Shown: positions 11,292 to 25,085 of the stretch, piece after piece
How the letters are laid out: every line of letters starts with the position of its first letter
Numbering within the stretch: position 1 is the stretch's first letter
Assembly (NCBI GenBank): GCA_034670405.1
Contig: JAXDDX010000004.1
Coordinates: 3,640,001-3,704,000, forward strand
DNA from: Hoplostethus atlanticus
Taxonomy: Eukaryota > Chordata > Actinopteri > Trachichthyiformes > Trachichthyidae
DNA length: 64,000 bases
Reading direction: 5' to 3'
Translations under genes and position numbers: made by a program
The notes under the pieces: generated by a model
What the model saw: only the letters and a program-made list of their open reading frames with translations
What the model was told of the DNA's origin: nothing
Databases searched by the model: none

Positions 11292-14126
11292 TAAAGCCTC
11301 ATAATATTCCTCCCTGGTATTTCTGCTTTGTGTTGCTGATTTTTTAATTCTCCAATGTAAGTAAGAGTAACACTCACAGGGATGTTGCGCTCTAATTAGA
11401 TATCAGTGTGTTTAACATTAAGGCAGAGATTTTCTGTCTCATTAGGGAAGCTGAGACCTCACAAACTGATCCTTTCCATCCCAGTTTGTGGGTTAATTGT
11501 AACTTTTATGATACATTTTGAAAATTCTTCTAAAAAATATCTTGTGATAGTGATAACAACAGCAGAGTTTCATTAGACAAAACTGCAACATAGACCTGCA
11601 GTCAGTGGGAGAACTTCAGGTGAAAACCTTGTAACTCCAGATTTGGTGATTTTGATGTTTTAACTTCAATTGAATTAATTTAAATTGAAGATTACATGCT
11701 CCTCTATAGGTTGAGAAAATATGCAACTAGTGCGTTTGTAAAGATAAACAATATGGTATATGACTGATATGTCAAACTTTAACCCTTAAAATGCCAAATG
11801 CACTGTTGTTTATGTCACCCTGAGGTCTCAACAATCTGCTGTGTCCCTTGGCCAGTACTGCTGTAATGAGTCCAGCTCCACAGTTAATGTTGACCTGTCG
11901 GTAATGAGGGCAACTGTCTGCTGTTGGAGGAGCACAGTCAAATCAAATACCTATGTGGACAGCAGGTGATACGGCAGTGCGTGTTGTGATTCAGTGCATG
12001 CATTTCTAGAGTGATAATTCATGCAACAACACAGAGCTGGAGTCGTAACACATTATTTTACCTCTGGCAAAAATATGTACTCAAGCCATTTGACTCAAAT
12101 TATATTGCGGTTCTTCATTTCGTGTCGCTGTAATGACTCGTGGCCTACTGTATCGCCTAGTGGTGATAAACCAAGCAGAAACCCAAAGAAAACGAATAGT
12201 CTCTGAGGCATAGCAGCAGCTTCCAGCCTTGGTGACAGCTAATTTACTTCTATTTGAATGTGACACCCAGCTGCAGGGAAGTAACACCCAACTCACCCAG
12301 GCTCCACGCGCACTAATGCAGAATAATTTCCAATATCATGGCTGGCTGGGAAAAAAATGTGACAGAAAGAACATGTGCGAAACTCTAGACGGTGCCCTTC
12401 TGAAAGCCTGTTATTTTCATCAGGGCTGTAATACAAGCTTTTGGAGGAGAGATGCTTTTTTACACTGGCATGTTGAAGTGGCTATCATAAAGATACACAT
12501 ATCAGTATAAAACCCATTTACAAATCCATCAGGGAATACACAGCATTTAAGTCCGAAGGAGGTCGCGAGGCATGTGTGAGCTAACTCATTCTCTACTTCA
12601 TGCAACTCGGCCCTCCATACGTTAAGACAGTTTGAGCAAAAACTCAAAACATGACACTTCAGAAGTTAGCCTCATTACTGCAGGCAGACAGAGATGATTT
12701 ATCACCCAGACATCAGTGCACTTGGGGGAATTGGGCCATTGTGAGATACCCACAAGTTAGCTAAATCTGCTCAGTCTAATGAACACACTCTGAAACTAAT
12801 TAGGGAAAGATGTGGGAACATCCCATTATGTCCCCCCCAATGGCGGAGTGTGGGCCACAGAGAACACCGTCAGAACACAACACATTTAACACACGGAAGA
12901 GCTCATCTCGACACCAAGAACAGAACTACAGTGCCTGTAGGATACAGAAACACCACCTAACTCTACTAATTCCCTAGATTATTAAACCGAGTTCATTAAG
13001 TTGTAATGATGGCCAAAGGACCATTGTGTAAGAGTGCAGAGAGAGTGAGAGAGAGAGAGAAGTATTTTGCAAGAAATATTCTAGAAGTGGCATAAAACTT
13101 ATGTGAAGCCGTTGTGAACTTTTTAATTAACCTTGTTGATGGCGGAGGAGTGTAACGAGAGGAAGGGAACGCTTTACCGAGAGAAACATCATCATTTCAC
13201 CGCATCCTCTGCGGCCTTTAACTGCCATTTAGTTACACCAGCCCGGCCCTTTCATAATATGCATGAAGCCGCAAAGAACAAGAGGCAAAGCCCGGGGTTT
13301 ACTGCACGGACAATAGATTTGTGAACAACATTACCCGCACGGGGGAGGCGAGTACATTTACTGGACTTTCAGTACCGCCGCGGGATAAAGCTTGTTTGGG
13401 GTGTAAGAGCACAAACTAATCTATGGGGTCCACAAATCCGTGTCCCATTAATTTCCAATGGGGTGGCACCAGACTATTTCTTTTGCTGGATCACAGATAA
13501 GATAATTTCTCTTCCTGGCCTCTTCTGTAGAAAGCTACAGCAGTAATAATAATGGCTCCCATTTGTGTCTGGCACAGGCATATTGGCTAGAGAGACAGAA
13601 TGGCAAGACGTGCTGGTTAGATTTTATGGTCAGCATCAGAAACTAGATTTATAAACATACTGAAGTGTCACTTTCAGAGGATAGTGTGTCTGAACGCTGC
13701 AACCTCATTCATTAATTGGATTGGTTTCTGTGTGTCCCTGCAGCCTGTTAATTACTGTATTGATAACACACCTCATGAGAGAAAACAGGATGCAGCTGGT
13801 GGTTTCATACTGTCGAGGTGATGTGAGATTAATGGAAATTCATACAATCAGTGCAGCTGTCAGAGGTATGTTGATTTGCACTGTTCACTACCGCCCCCAA
13901 AAGTGTATTTTGGTGGAAGAAGATGGAGGAATAACAAGCAAACCAGTGTTCAAAGTTGAAATTATATTGAAATAAGTGTTGCTTGGTGGTTTGGACACAT
14001 GCTGAATTGAAGAGTAGACCCTAACAATTTGCGAAGGGTTCTCAGCAGTATGTCTGTTTGCCAGTTATTGCAAATGCAGCCAAATTGCAACATGCAGTTT
14101 CATATAATGCCCTCTCCCATACTTAG
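11292..14126. other. Spacer without recognised genes
   Basis: Noncoding, AT-rich. The longest open frames (about 85-93 codons at 12229-12510 and 13721-13975) have no recognisable domains and no plausible splice framing. Nothing further identified. Confidence 0.5.
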
Positions 14127-14566
14127 AGAGAAAAGAGAATGGCATGAAGCAAGGCTAGGGTAAAAGCTGAATACATACTGCTGGAAAAGATTGCAAAGGA
14201 GGAAAATGTTTTGAGGAAGAAAGGAGGGGGAGCTGGTGAACAAGAAGAAAAACCTGGAGAGACAAAAGCTGATGCTGCAGTGCCGGAGCGACCACAGCGC
14301 CATCGACAATCAACACAATCATCTGAAACAGCGGATTGCCAAGATCAAGGAAAGCGAAGCGAAGCACTGCAGCAGAGCAACAGAACGAGGAGGAGAGGAA
14401 GTAGTGGGGGAAGAGACTTATCACACTGAGAGTTCCTTAAGAAGGTAAGTAAGATAGAGTAGATCAAGCACTTGTCTGAGGCAGTCTAAATCTGGACCCT
14501 CTAAACTCAACTTCTTCTTTTTCCAGCGAGCCCTGGGAACTAGTTGTACTCCCTCAGTCTTTCTGA
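14127..14566 (+). pseudogene. Possible decayed or unannotated coiled-coil gene, 3' end
   Basis: Two putative exons, 14127-14444 and 14527-14566, are separated by an 82-base intron with a perfect donor (AAG|GTAAGT) and a strong acceptor (TTCTTCTTTTTCCAG). Across the junction the frame stays open and ends at TGA 14564-14566. The protein is rich in K, E, Q and L and predicted to be helical: NKKKNLERQKLMLQCRSDH, then AIDNQHNHLKQRIAKIKES. Further upstream the same kind of sequence (REWHEARLG, AEYILLEKIAKEENVL) continues, but only by changing frame twice, near 14160 and near 14215-14230. A candidate acceptor is at 14125-14126. I do not recognise the family. It may be a host gene losing function, or a live gene whose exon limits I have wrong. 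No upstream exon was found. Confidence 0.4.
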
Positions 14567-14724
14567 GAGGGATCCAGCTGCTTACACTGGGACAAAAACA
14601 GGATTAGATACAGTACAGATCTCTGAAATAAGAACTTGTCATCGCGTTTTGGTGGACAGAAGTTTTGAGTGCCAGTGAATATCATCTGAATAGAAGAGAC
14701 AGCATTCGAGAATATATTTTTTTT

Positions 14725-15225
14725 ACAGTCATGCTCAAAAGTCTGTGAACCCCTTACTTTTGTTACATCTATAGACAATACTACAGAAAAAGAGAAAAAA
14801 ATAGGACTTTGGGTTTCCAGAGTTCCAGTTCAGAAAACATAATACCATGAATACCATGAAGAATATGTATTTCACATGGCATCCAGTCCCAGAGGTTTCA
14901 AAGGAAGAAATAAATGATCACCCTCCCACTTGAATATGTCACACATAAGGTGCATTTTCAGTGAAATTGTCTTGTCTGATATGTAATACATGTAAAGCCT
15001 CAGGAATTTGGCTCAAATGCCATTGCCACACACTGCATGCTATGCTCAAGTTTTGTTGGCAACAAGGCAGAATGAGAACGGTGTTGAATAGAAAATGCTC
15101 AAAACCCATGACTACAACCTAAATATAAAGTCTGACCAATATTTGATATGAAATATTGAACAAATATATTATAACCATTTAGTCCAAAACTGTGTGTTTA
15201 CTTTTGCACTTTATTTATTTACTTT
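14725..15225. repeat. Possible MITE-like interspersed repeat
   Basis: The left end, TCATGCTCAAAAGTCTGTGA, resembles ends of fish short DNA transposons that I recall. The right side (TGTTTACTTTTGCAC) is only loosely its inverted counterpart. Boundaries and family are uncertain. Confidence 0.25.
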
Positions 15226-17628
15226 TATTTTTATTTGAACTGCATGCCTTTACTTGTTCAAAATGTTCAAAAAGTCAAGAAGTACAGCATGACTGTATCT
15301 CATATTATCATTATTATATTTATACCTAAGTAAAGATTGTGTTCTGTGGTCACATTGAATTACAGTAAAATATGTACAAGCATGTCGATCTTCTATTGCA
15401 CTTAATGTACATCTTGCAGGATACAGTAAAACAGAGAGCATTAACTTTGAATTCATTTTCATGCTCATGTATTCCACATTGTACAGGCATTTATTGACTT
15501 TGCATAGCAGAATGTACAGATATTTACCCAGTCTATCTCTACACCATGATAGTGTGCTCAAATAGGCATCTTTCAGCAGCAGCAGAGCCATCAGATACTG
15601 TAATAGCCTGTGTATTCCCTAGAAGAAGAGAGAAAAGAGGAACTGGGGAGACAAATTAAATAATTGAAGGAGTTTTTTTTTGTTGTTTTTAATGAATACA
15701 TCACTTATTTTGTGCTAGAACATAAAACGAATCATCTGCAATAACTGTAACTGGTTGTCCACCAAAAGCTGCATATCACATTCAGCTAGGTTTCGGTTAA
15801 TTCTGTGTATTTAGGCCCTAGATCAGAGTGGGGCCATGGTGACAGTGTTTCTAGGCTCGGGAACTACAACCAAACCAAAGGACGCTCAAATTGCAGGCAG
15901 CATACCGACTGAAAAACTACCACTGTAGTCTGAATGCGGTTATGCTTATAATCCTGTTCAGAGTTGCCCTAGAAGCAGTTTGTCTGTATTTATTTATAAT
16001 GGTCTGTTGTTCATTCCAGCAATAAGGTTTGGTCCCCAAAGAGAACAAACAGAGAGAGAAAGAGAGAGAGAGAGACACACACCGTCAGTCCAACACCTCT
16101 CCAGTGCGGCTGATAGAAATAGCCACAGGCTTTAATGAAGGACAGCAGGCTATTTAAGCTGCTGCTGGTTGCTTTGGCTGACCACCCACAGCTGCCCTCT
16201 CCACCGCCTCTCGGAGGACGGTCCACGTGTACAAATGTTCTATATGAAAATCATTACAGGATATGTACTTGGCACATTATAACTGCACAGAAAAAAGTGC
16301 CGGTGCCGATACATCCCTTTCAAAGCCAGAAATAGAGCTGCATCTACTCTCTGTATTCTCTTTGAAGGTCAGATCTCCAAGAAGGAAGTGGAACGTGGAA
16401 GCTGCATAGTAGCTCGCATGATGAAAGAAATAGGTTGAGTTACACTTTAGGTAGTCCAACACCCTTTTCTATTCAAAACCAGCTGTCTTTCAGCTGTAGG
16501 GCGTGACCATCGAACAGCAGATCAGGGCCAGTTTTCCACTTGCTTCCTGCAGAGTCACTCACAAGCAGTTTCAAAGGACTAGATGTATCTAGAGGGGGGA
16601 GTTGATGCGCACTGACGGCATACTAGTCTCCCAATGAGGTCCATGAGCAAACACTCCTCCGGGTTACTGACAAGCTCACAGGGTGGAACCACTGTTTGGG
16701 AGGCCAGTTAGGATGAATACATCATTTGGATATCTAACAGGGAAACTGAGATATTGGGACACCTTGAATGCTGCACAAAACCCCACTAGTGGGAGGGTAT
16801 GGCTCGTGCCTGCTACTCAGACTTACTTCTCACCTTTGTTTTTTTTTGTTTGTGTCAAGAATCATCACGCTGATCCCTGGAGTCAGTATGATGGGTGCAT
16901 GTTAATTTGGGTCAACTTGAGAGGAGTTAAACACATCACACACAACTCTCCACCATCTGTGAGCAGCCAACCCACAGGGAGTGGCCAATTGTTCCACTTA
17001 ATGTGATGTGATGCCTTCCTCTCCATAGGCCTCCCCGGAGAATGGCCATTAGCAATGTATTCACTTTCTTCGGAAAACGGCTAATGGGAAGTGAGACGGT
17101 CCTCTTTTGTTTCCTGATATTGAAAAGTGGAGCATTTCTGATCAGCTAACAGAGACAGACCTGGTAAGTTGTTTTTCTGAAATGGCTGCACGTAGAGCTA
17201 CTACCAGAGGAGCCGCAGAGGAGTCACGGAGTCACTCAGAAGTTATAGCCCTCCGATCAACCTGCAATGCCCCAGAAAGATGACTGACTCCTGACTTTCT
17301 CCTGCCTAGTGAACTGTTAAGCGCGAGGAAACCCACAGGTAATGTGAGTTGACAGCTCGGGCTACTGCTGCCACAGCTCTTCATTTATACATCACACTGC
17401 CGGAGAACCTTTCACCTAGCATGTCAGGAAACCTCAAACTCTCCCCGATCCCAGAGAAACCGGCGAGAGGTGCAGTGTTGTCGAGCAAACTGCGGGGCGA
17501 GGCCACGTTGCCCCTGTAAGTTAGTTGTGGGTATTTTCATGATAAATCAAGAGGTACACACACACAGGTATGGCTAAGCATGTATGTATACACTCTGATG
17601 GAGCATACGTATCTATGCTAGTGATTCT

Positions 17629-17631
<3 letters not shown>

Positions 17632-17667
<36 letters not shown>
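17632..17667. repeat. (CT)n microsatellite followed by C run
   Basis: Pure CT dinucleotides running into eight or more C bases. Confidence 0.95.
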
Positions 17668-17669
<2 letters not shown>

Positions 17670-20254
17670 CCCCCGCCCCTCTCCCTCTCATACTGGGTAA
17701 CCATGGTTACCTTAGGTGTCACTTTGTCAACCTATTTTAAGAAACTACCCCTTATCATCTGTTATATAGTATCACTCACACAAATTGGAGGAGGAAGCTA
17801 CTCCACACGCTATGCCGTTGTTACCTTGCTCAATTACATAATGTTTAACGCACGCTGATCTGTTGATGGGTGTGAAAACAGCACCATGTCACGTTGAGGC
17901 TGGAAGTAAAGAAAAAAGGCATCAGCTGGCTAGCTGGATAGCCATCTTTATTTACCACAACATCTCAGATTCTGCAAAACAAAGTTAACCTATCACATAA
18001 ATAAAAGATTTTATCCAACTTTTATCCAAAATTTGTTATTCTGAACTGAGCATTCAATCTCAACCCTGGAGGCGAGGGGGGCGAGACCTTGGGTTTTCCA
18101 GCTGTCAGTTACATTCATGTTTTACATTAGATTTGTGTTTCTGGCGTGAAAGTGGGGACGTCAGTATGGAAATCCCTTACTTAATCTTTACAGTAAAATA
18201 GGATATCCACCTCTGAGTCAATGTCAAGCGAGAAGTAGGTCATTATGCATTGAATGAGAGATTAAAAAGGACCTGATTAAATCTGCAGCCAAGCCATCAC
18301 TCAACTTAATGAGCACTTCAATAAAATATGGATATGCCGATAAAATATGTATACTTCCAGCAGTCCCCAGTGCCAAGGACCGGACCCGACTTTAGTGTCC
18401 GACATCTTTATAGGATGTGTAAGCCTCTGGAGTCATGGTTATGTTATCATAAGCCTTATCGCCCTAATAAAACCGCATTTGGTCGGGTGCATAGGCCAAT
18501 TCCCTGTTACATACATGAAAAAAGCAGCACGGTTGCTAGTGGTCGTAATACTCCCATTACATCCCACAGATAACCTAACAACAGTTTCTCCGTCAATGAG
18601 CAGAATAAGTGACAGTTCAGGAAAACGTCCTGCCGAATAAGATCTGCAAATACTGCATTTCGGATGAATTATACATACAGAGACTTGTATGTATTATTCA
18701 GCTTAACAAGAGGCAGCTATGTCAATTACAGTGTAGACATGTTGTCAGATACCATCCATACTCAGACCATGCAGAAGCTTCCAGTAACGACTCTCGTAAA
18801 GGTTAGCACCCAGCACAAGTGGATTCCTGTCATTTTCTCAGATGGCATTGTTATTTTTCAGCAATCACGTCAATGTTGTGTTGACCCTACTGGCTCTCTC
18901 ACGGCATCACGTTACACAGTGTGTGTATAATATCAGATCAATATTCCCCCGAGTCAGAGGAATCAGAGAATATCATGACCACAGTGGTATGTACTATATC
19001 AGTCATTCCATCCGCTACTGCTGCGTTGCGTTCAGAGCAACAGTGCAGCAGACACCGGAGATAGATGACCATACTAATATGGCAGAGCAGAGCGGTCATT
19101 TAAAGAGCCTTGGACGAAAGTGCTCAAATGGATGAGCAGTTAAAGGAATTTATCTCTCTTCATCTGGGATCCTGATGATTGCTCTTCTCTCAGGGGTTCA
19201 ACGTGTGAGCATTGATTCTTTTAAACGGCCGGCCAAGTTAACACATATTCTGTCGAGCAATACAGAACATGCCATTGACACAGAAAACGATCATGTGGTG
19301 GAAAATCATAGATTTTCATCTGACTGCAATTATGGCCGGACTGGTCCTTGGCCAAAACAAGACACACATCTCCTGTGGGTCCATTAGAGGCTTTTGAAAA
19401 GAGCAACAATGTGGTACAAGCACACACTAACAAATAGTCCTTCCTGACCTTTTGACATCCACAGGAATCCTAGAGCCTCTTGTATTGTTTATTAGGCCCA
19501 ACATGAGCCACTGTGACAGTGTGCATTGAAAACAATGGTCCTCTGGTGATTATTGTTCAAACATCACACCACAGAGAAGAACATTAAAGGGGAACATTAA
19601 CAGGGAATGCAAGACTATTGGTTTGAATCGGGAGGGAGCAGAAGAGCATTTTAACAGTGTGTACATACACACGGAATAATTAGTTTTACAGTTTTTGTTT
19701 CCCCAGTTGACTCAGTTTCAATCACAATACAGATTATGCAATCTACTGCCATCTTTAAATCACCATTTTAGTTTTAGTATTGTCTACAACACAGTGGGAT
19801 TATGTGCATGACAGAAATGGTAATATACTGATAAAGACATTCTGGGACAACCTTATTTCCACAGCTGCAGAATGCACAAAGGCCGTAAATAAACCACAAC
19901 CGTTATCAAGGCTCACAAGTGCAAGCATTGCAATAGGGCTGGGGAACTACGCTTGCTAAAACTGCAGTTAAGACAGAGTACTCTGTGTTTCAGCTGAAAA
20001 CGCTGTTTTCTTAGTGTTCCAACTTTTACAGAATGGATTGGTAAGGTTTCCTTAAGGTGTTTTTAGGTTCTGAAAATAAAGGTGCAACTCCTTTTTCGTT
20101 ATGTGTCAAACACCTGGTGCTGTCAATTACCAAAAATAAAACTGAAGAGAAGTATAATACTGAAGGTGAATCTCCCCACCTAGTCATGAATTCATGCATG
20201 GCAAACTGTAAATTTGTCTTAAGTATCTAGATTTGACATGACTGCTCTGTGACT

Positions 20255-20256
<2 letters not shown>

Positions 20257-20295
<39 letters not shown>
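20257..20295. repeat. (GT)n microsatellite
   Basis: Nearly pure GT dinucleotide run. Confidence 0.95.
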
Positions 20296-20302
<7 letters not shown>

Positions 20303-23300
20303 GGTGTGGGTCTAAGGGGGCAGGGGGTACCGTGGCAGAGGCAGAGACCCAGGTAACTGACATGATGCAAAGAGACAGGGCAATGAGTCACCCAAGCCCT
20401 CAGTGAGCTTCCTTGCTTAACCCCCAGTGGCTCCTAAACGATCACCTATTTATAACCCTTCCTCCTCGTCCTGCAGCCACCATCAATTCAAACATTGGCA
20501 GACAGGGCAATCTTGGTCTGGGCTCTATTCTGCTCAGAACCATATTGAAGAAATAATGCAAGATTCGCCCCTCTTTGGTTTTATAGAAAATGTGCTCACT
20601 GTATGTAATTGTGCTCATGCACTTAAAGCAGAAAGCTCTAACATATGCAGACTGGGCCGGTGACACACCAGGGAGAGCAGCTCTGACAAGGCTGGGTACG
20701 TTTAATTCGTCTTCTTTTTGGACTGATGGTGGTGGGCTGTGAATAAAACCATATCCCCAAGTAGTACAGGACAGACTGTTACGCCTGGCTGACTCATCTC
20801 CTGGTACCTCCACACAGGCAGGATTATCTGATCCACTGGATTAGCAGGATTTTGTTCATTAGTACTAATGCACTCGTTTGAAATGTGAACCCTCTGCAGT
20901 ATTATTCTTGAAAAAAAATCTGTGAAATTGCATTTTACAAGAGCTGACAGGGTGTAACTATTGAGTCATTGTGTTTTCATTGTACAAATCAATAATGCAA
21001 ACATTGTATACAGATTTGTGTATAGCTATTTTTTTCTTTTTGCAGCTAGGACCACTGGCACAGCACCACTGCATTAGAGGGAATCCATCATACTAATGAT
21101 CCTGAGGCCACTTCATTATTCACAGAGAAACAGCTCAGCTGTCCAAATAAATTATCATTGGTGTTCCATTAATGGAAGTTTTCAAATCTCGCCACAGAGG
21201 ATGCCATTAATCTGCCCCCAGCCTCTCTCTGGAGTGGCACGGTCAGTTATTGTACCACTGCCAACACCCTGTGAAGTTTAGAAACTCCCCACTCTGCTCA
21301 TTCACTTTACCTCTGTAAGAGAAAGTGCCATTATGATTGACGTTAAGCACTGAAGCTCCAGCCTGGATCCATCCCAAGTTGCGCACTTAGCATTTTTCAT
21401 CTAGCGCTAAGGATGTGTGCTTTAGGTGAAGAGCAGAGTTACAAAGTGGTGCCTCTGTCCTGAAATTCTGGAAGACAAACTCTGACCTTTCCCCCCCCTG
21501 ATGGAGTGCTTTCAAACAGTACGGCGCCGATTGCATTTGTGTGTTAGGTAATTGCAATGCCAAAAGCATCAGAGCTCCACACACATCCAACTCGGGCCAA
21601 CTTCCAGAGACATACCGTTAATATTCTGATTGAACATTTGTAGGACCTTGAAAAGTCACACACCGCAACTTTCACTTTAATGAAATTGCTTCTCATAATT
21701 TTGGCATTCACTGACTATTATGTTTTTTCATTATGACAACCTAGGAGTCAAACTCATTTTAATTTTCTCTGGATGTAAGAGGGCAATAAATCCATTTCCT
21801 TTAATGCCCTTCAGCTCTGGTTAGGTTTACTATCAAACACTAACAAATAACTAAAGTGCAGCTCTTTAATAAGGCTCTCATAAATTAATTCACTGGGAGC
21901 CTGATAGAGGCACTTTATTTTATACAAGAGATTTTGTGGTATTTATCTGCTCTTAAGCTTCATTTGCTTCGATGGATGAAATACCCACTGCCTGAGTGAG
22001 GGATGTAAACAGCTGGTGTGTTACTTCCTCATTCATCACCACCTCTACCTACTCCCTCTCTGCTCTGGACACCCTTGTTCATTTCCTGAAGCACTCTCTG
22101 CATCCATATCAGTGGGTGAGTATGAGGCAGTATTTGGCTGCTACGAGCAAGGGTTTTCAGTTGGAGGCTTGCAGCGCGCCTCCATGTCTGGAAGGAGCTG
22201 CAGCCTCTGTTCCTGCCAAAACCTTCCCACATGCCAAGCCTCCTCCTGCTCCTGCACCTGAACCTGATGCCGCAGGGATGGAGTCTCGTTGTTTTCTGTA
22301 AACTGACCTCTTTGGCCAATTGGATCAACTTCTTGCACAGCACAGATGAACACCAACAACAAAAATAGATTATACGTGAGAAGAATAACCACAAGTATAC
22401 GAGTAGGCTTACAATCTGCTATCGATATGAGAAGAGAGGGGCAGAGCCAATGGTAGCTTGAAATAGTGTAATTAGGTGTGCAAATCCTAACAGAAATGAT
22501 TCAGACAGATTTAATATTGCTTTCTCATTGCTGTACATTAGCTCTTTTTCATCTATACCATGGTTTTGCTCAGGTCGGAGGGGTTGTGTTGGTTAAAGTG
22601 TTTAATTGAACAGGAAATATTGCCCAGAATATCCCTTTGGGAAAAGCCGCTTAAATCCCTGTTTTCTTGACAAAAGCTGGAGAGGGCAGATCAAATTAAG
22701 TGGTTTGATACGTTCTCTGCCAATCGGATTAGGTTGATTAATTCCCAACAGTGTTTAAATGATTAAAGCTGGTTAATGGGCCTCGGGAAAGTCCAGCATG
22801 TCAGAGTTGGCTGTGATTTCAAACAGAGGTAGAGGAAAATCATCATGGGAGATAACTGTAACAAACACTCACAGAATAGAGATTCTGTGCTTTTCTGTTG
22901 CTCTGTGTCAATATCTCACATGAAGCATGTGCATATATGTGATCAGTCATCCTTTTGGCTGTGGAATTACAATACTCTAAAACACAAACATTCACTTGAC
23001 AAATAGTGCTATCTGCTATGTAGTGACACAGTACCTAAATATAGAGTGGAAAATGGAGCAGAAGAAAGGGGCACAGCGAGGACCATAAATATTCACAGTC
23101 CAGCTACAGAAGGCTGGCGAAAGCTTGGTCCAAGGAGAAATCTTGTCTCATAAACTATGTTTATGAGAGGTATGTGGTATCCCGCCACATTTTAGATTTG
23201 GATGTTTTAGATTGTGGATGTTCCCATGTCATTTTGACATTGATATTTACTGCAGGATGGCATTTTAAATTCTGCTACAAAGGCTAATGGAGACACAGAG

Positions 23301-24224
23301 GGAGAGACAGGAAGAGAAAGGGAGGAGAGGGAGAGGGAGGGAGGGAGAGAGGGGAAGAAGATAAACTGTTAGCAGTTCTGTTCCTCTTTTCAACCCCTCT
23401 TCTAATATACTCCTCTCCTGAGGGAGTGTTATCCATCACAGAGATGGGAGTGTTGTTATGCCACATTGCCTTGTCCATTTGAACACAAGGTGACTCTGGG
23501 AGAGACACAGCTTATGTAGCCCCAGTCTTATAAATGCAGCCCCATGTTTCCCCTGTAAAGTCTCCATCAGCACCTTAATGCATCTCCCAGTGAAAGTGAC
23601 AGAGCCGGGTCTCGCACATTATTAACTACAGACATTTTACGAGCCAATGGAAGAGAGTGCTCTGAATAAGACATGTGTCCAGTGTTCAATGGCTGTATAT
23701 CAGCCTTTTAGGGTTTGGACTGTTAAAATATTTCCATTGGCAAGGCATTACAGTCCTATGATGGGCATAGGCTCACAGTGTGTTCCTTCATTAGTCTAAG
23801 CCCCTCTGAATACAGTAGTTACATCATTATTATTCTCCTGCAGAGGCAAATGAATTAGGCTTAATTCTGGTGTGTGTAATCTATTATGTCACTCTTTTGC
23901 TGTGCTTGCATGAAAAGTACATTTATATTAATGTTATGTAAACACTGTTTACAATGATAAATTTTAGCCATGCTAAATTGTAAGCAGCTTACCACATTAT
24001 GGTTAAAAGCACAACCAAATTGGCAGGCTTATGATAAATGCATGGGATGTCTGGAATATTAATCAAATCTAAATGTGCAATGAATTTAATAGTGGCTTAT
24101 TCATGAGCTATTTGGAGCCAATCCCCAGCGTGGTGCACCTTTGAGGAACTGGTACTAGACTGTCCTTTTGGAAACTCAGGAAAGTTGGCAGCTCTGCGGA
24201 AACAAACAATTAAAGCTCTGTAAT

Positions 24225-24345
24225 TTATGGCAACCTATCCAAGGTGTTTTTCTGCCTTCTGCCCAATGCATGCTGGGATAGGCTCCAGCCCCTCCCTGAC
24301 ACTGGATAGCAAGTGGGTGAAGAAAATTAATGAATGAATGAATGT
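24225..24345 (+). repeat. Teleost interspersed repeat fragment
   Basis: Contains GCATGCTGGGATAGGCTCCA followed by GAATGAATGAATG. This phrase, ending in a short tandem, is widespread in fish genomes as the tail of a retroposed repeat (from memory; family not certain). The copy looks short and diverged. Confidence 0.5.
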
Positions 24346-24636
24346 GAACTGAAGGAATCACACTATAAAAAAGTAGGAGGCGATGACATTTCATTTTTTT
24401 AAAAATGTTTTAATTTTATAAAAAAATGAAACGTCTTTGAAATGGCTTATTTAATGTGTGCTTTCTAACACTCTGGTAGGAGTGGGTGTTTTGAGTGGGA
24501 GACAGTAACACTTTAAATAGCTTACACTTAGAATTAAGTTTTACAACTAAGCCAGGTGGTGCAATGAAACAAGACAACCTATTTTGCTGCTTAGCAACGA
24601 GGCACAATTACACACAGCGGGGAATCCTGAACCCCA

Positions 24637-24658
24637 CCCCCCCCCCCCCCCCCCCCCC
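24637..24658. repeat. Homopolymer C run
   Basis: About 22 consecutive C bases; on the minus strand a G run able to form a quadruplex. It lies shortly upstream of the proposed syndig1l promoter. The length is prone to sequencing error. Confidence 0.9.
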
Positions 24659-24699
24659 AGACAGCCACACTGCACATTGGGATGGAGGAAGACGCCCGA

Positions 24700-25079
24700 G
24701 GTAACAGTTTGGAAATGTCACATCAGAGGTCGGTAACAGAGCGTGCGGCGCCTCTCGCGCAGCCAATCACTTGGCCAGACTCACTTCAGCCCTTGCCAGA
24801 GTTGTTTGGAGGCTGAGCTCATTGTGAGATTGTGCGTAAAATCTACCTGTCAGACTCCGGCACGCTGCAGTGTCACGCCAGGCAGGATACGGCGAGGTCT
24901 GTCCGTTCTGACGGACGCGGAGTTAACTTCCGACGAACTGATCCCCGTTGTGCCGCACTGGCAATATCCCCAAATTGATCATGTGAAGTAGAGAGGTGGG
25001 CTCGTCCGTCTCCATCGACTCAGTTGCGGGCGCCGAGGAATGATGCTGAACAAGTCTGCGGGAGGATCTTGTACTACAG
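24700..25079 (+). promoter_or_regulatory. syndig1l: Proposed syndig1l promoter and noncoding first exon
   Basis: CpG density rises over 24735-25060 compared with flanks. A CCAAT box lies in GCAGCCAATCAC near 24760. The segment ends at a consensus donor (CTACAG|GTAAGA, 25080-25085), and the next acceptor in the right place is at 26763-26764, just before the coding start. The transcription start is not defined. The exon carries an upstream ATG at 25040. Inferred from base composition and splice signals. Confidence 0.5.
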
Positions 25080-25085
25080 GTAAGA

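Larger units (their letters stand above)
15226..24224. other. Long spacer between rasgrp1 and syndig1l
   Basis: No gene recognised. The stretch holds a CT/C run at 17632-17680, a GT run at 20257-20295, a GA-rich tract near 23300-23355, a GC-richer piece ending in a consensus splice donor at 17330-17521, and AT-balanced enhancer-like sequence such as 22480-22810. Open frames of 60-120 codons here lack domains and splice context. Confidence 0.5.

Noticed and set aside
14720-15230. Possible autonomous transposon at TCATGCTCAAAAGTC...
   Set aside because: No transposase frame and poor terminal match; kept only as a low-confidence repeat.
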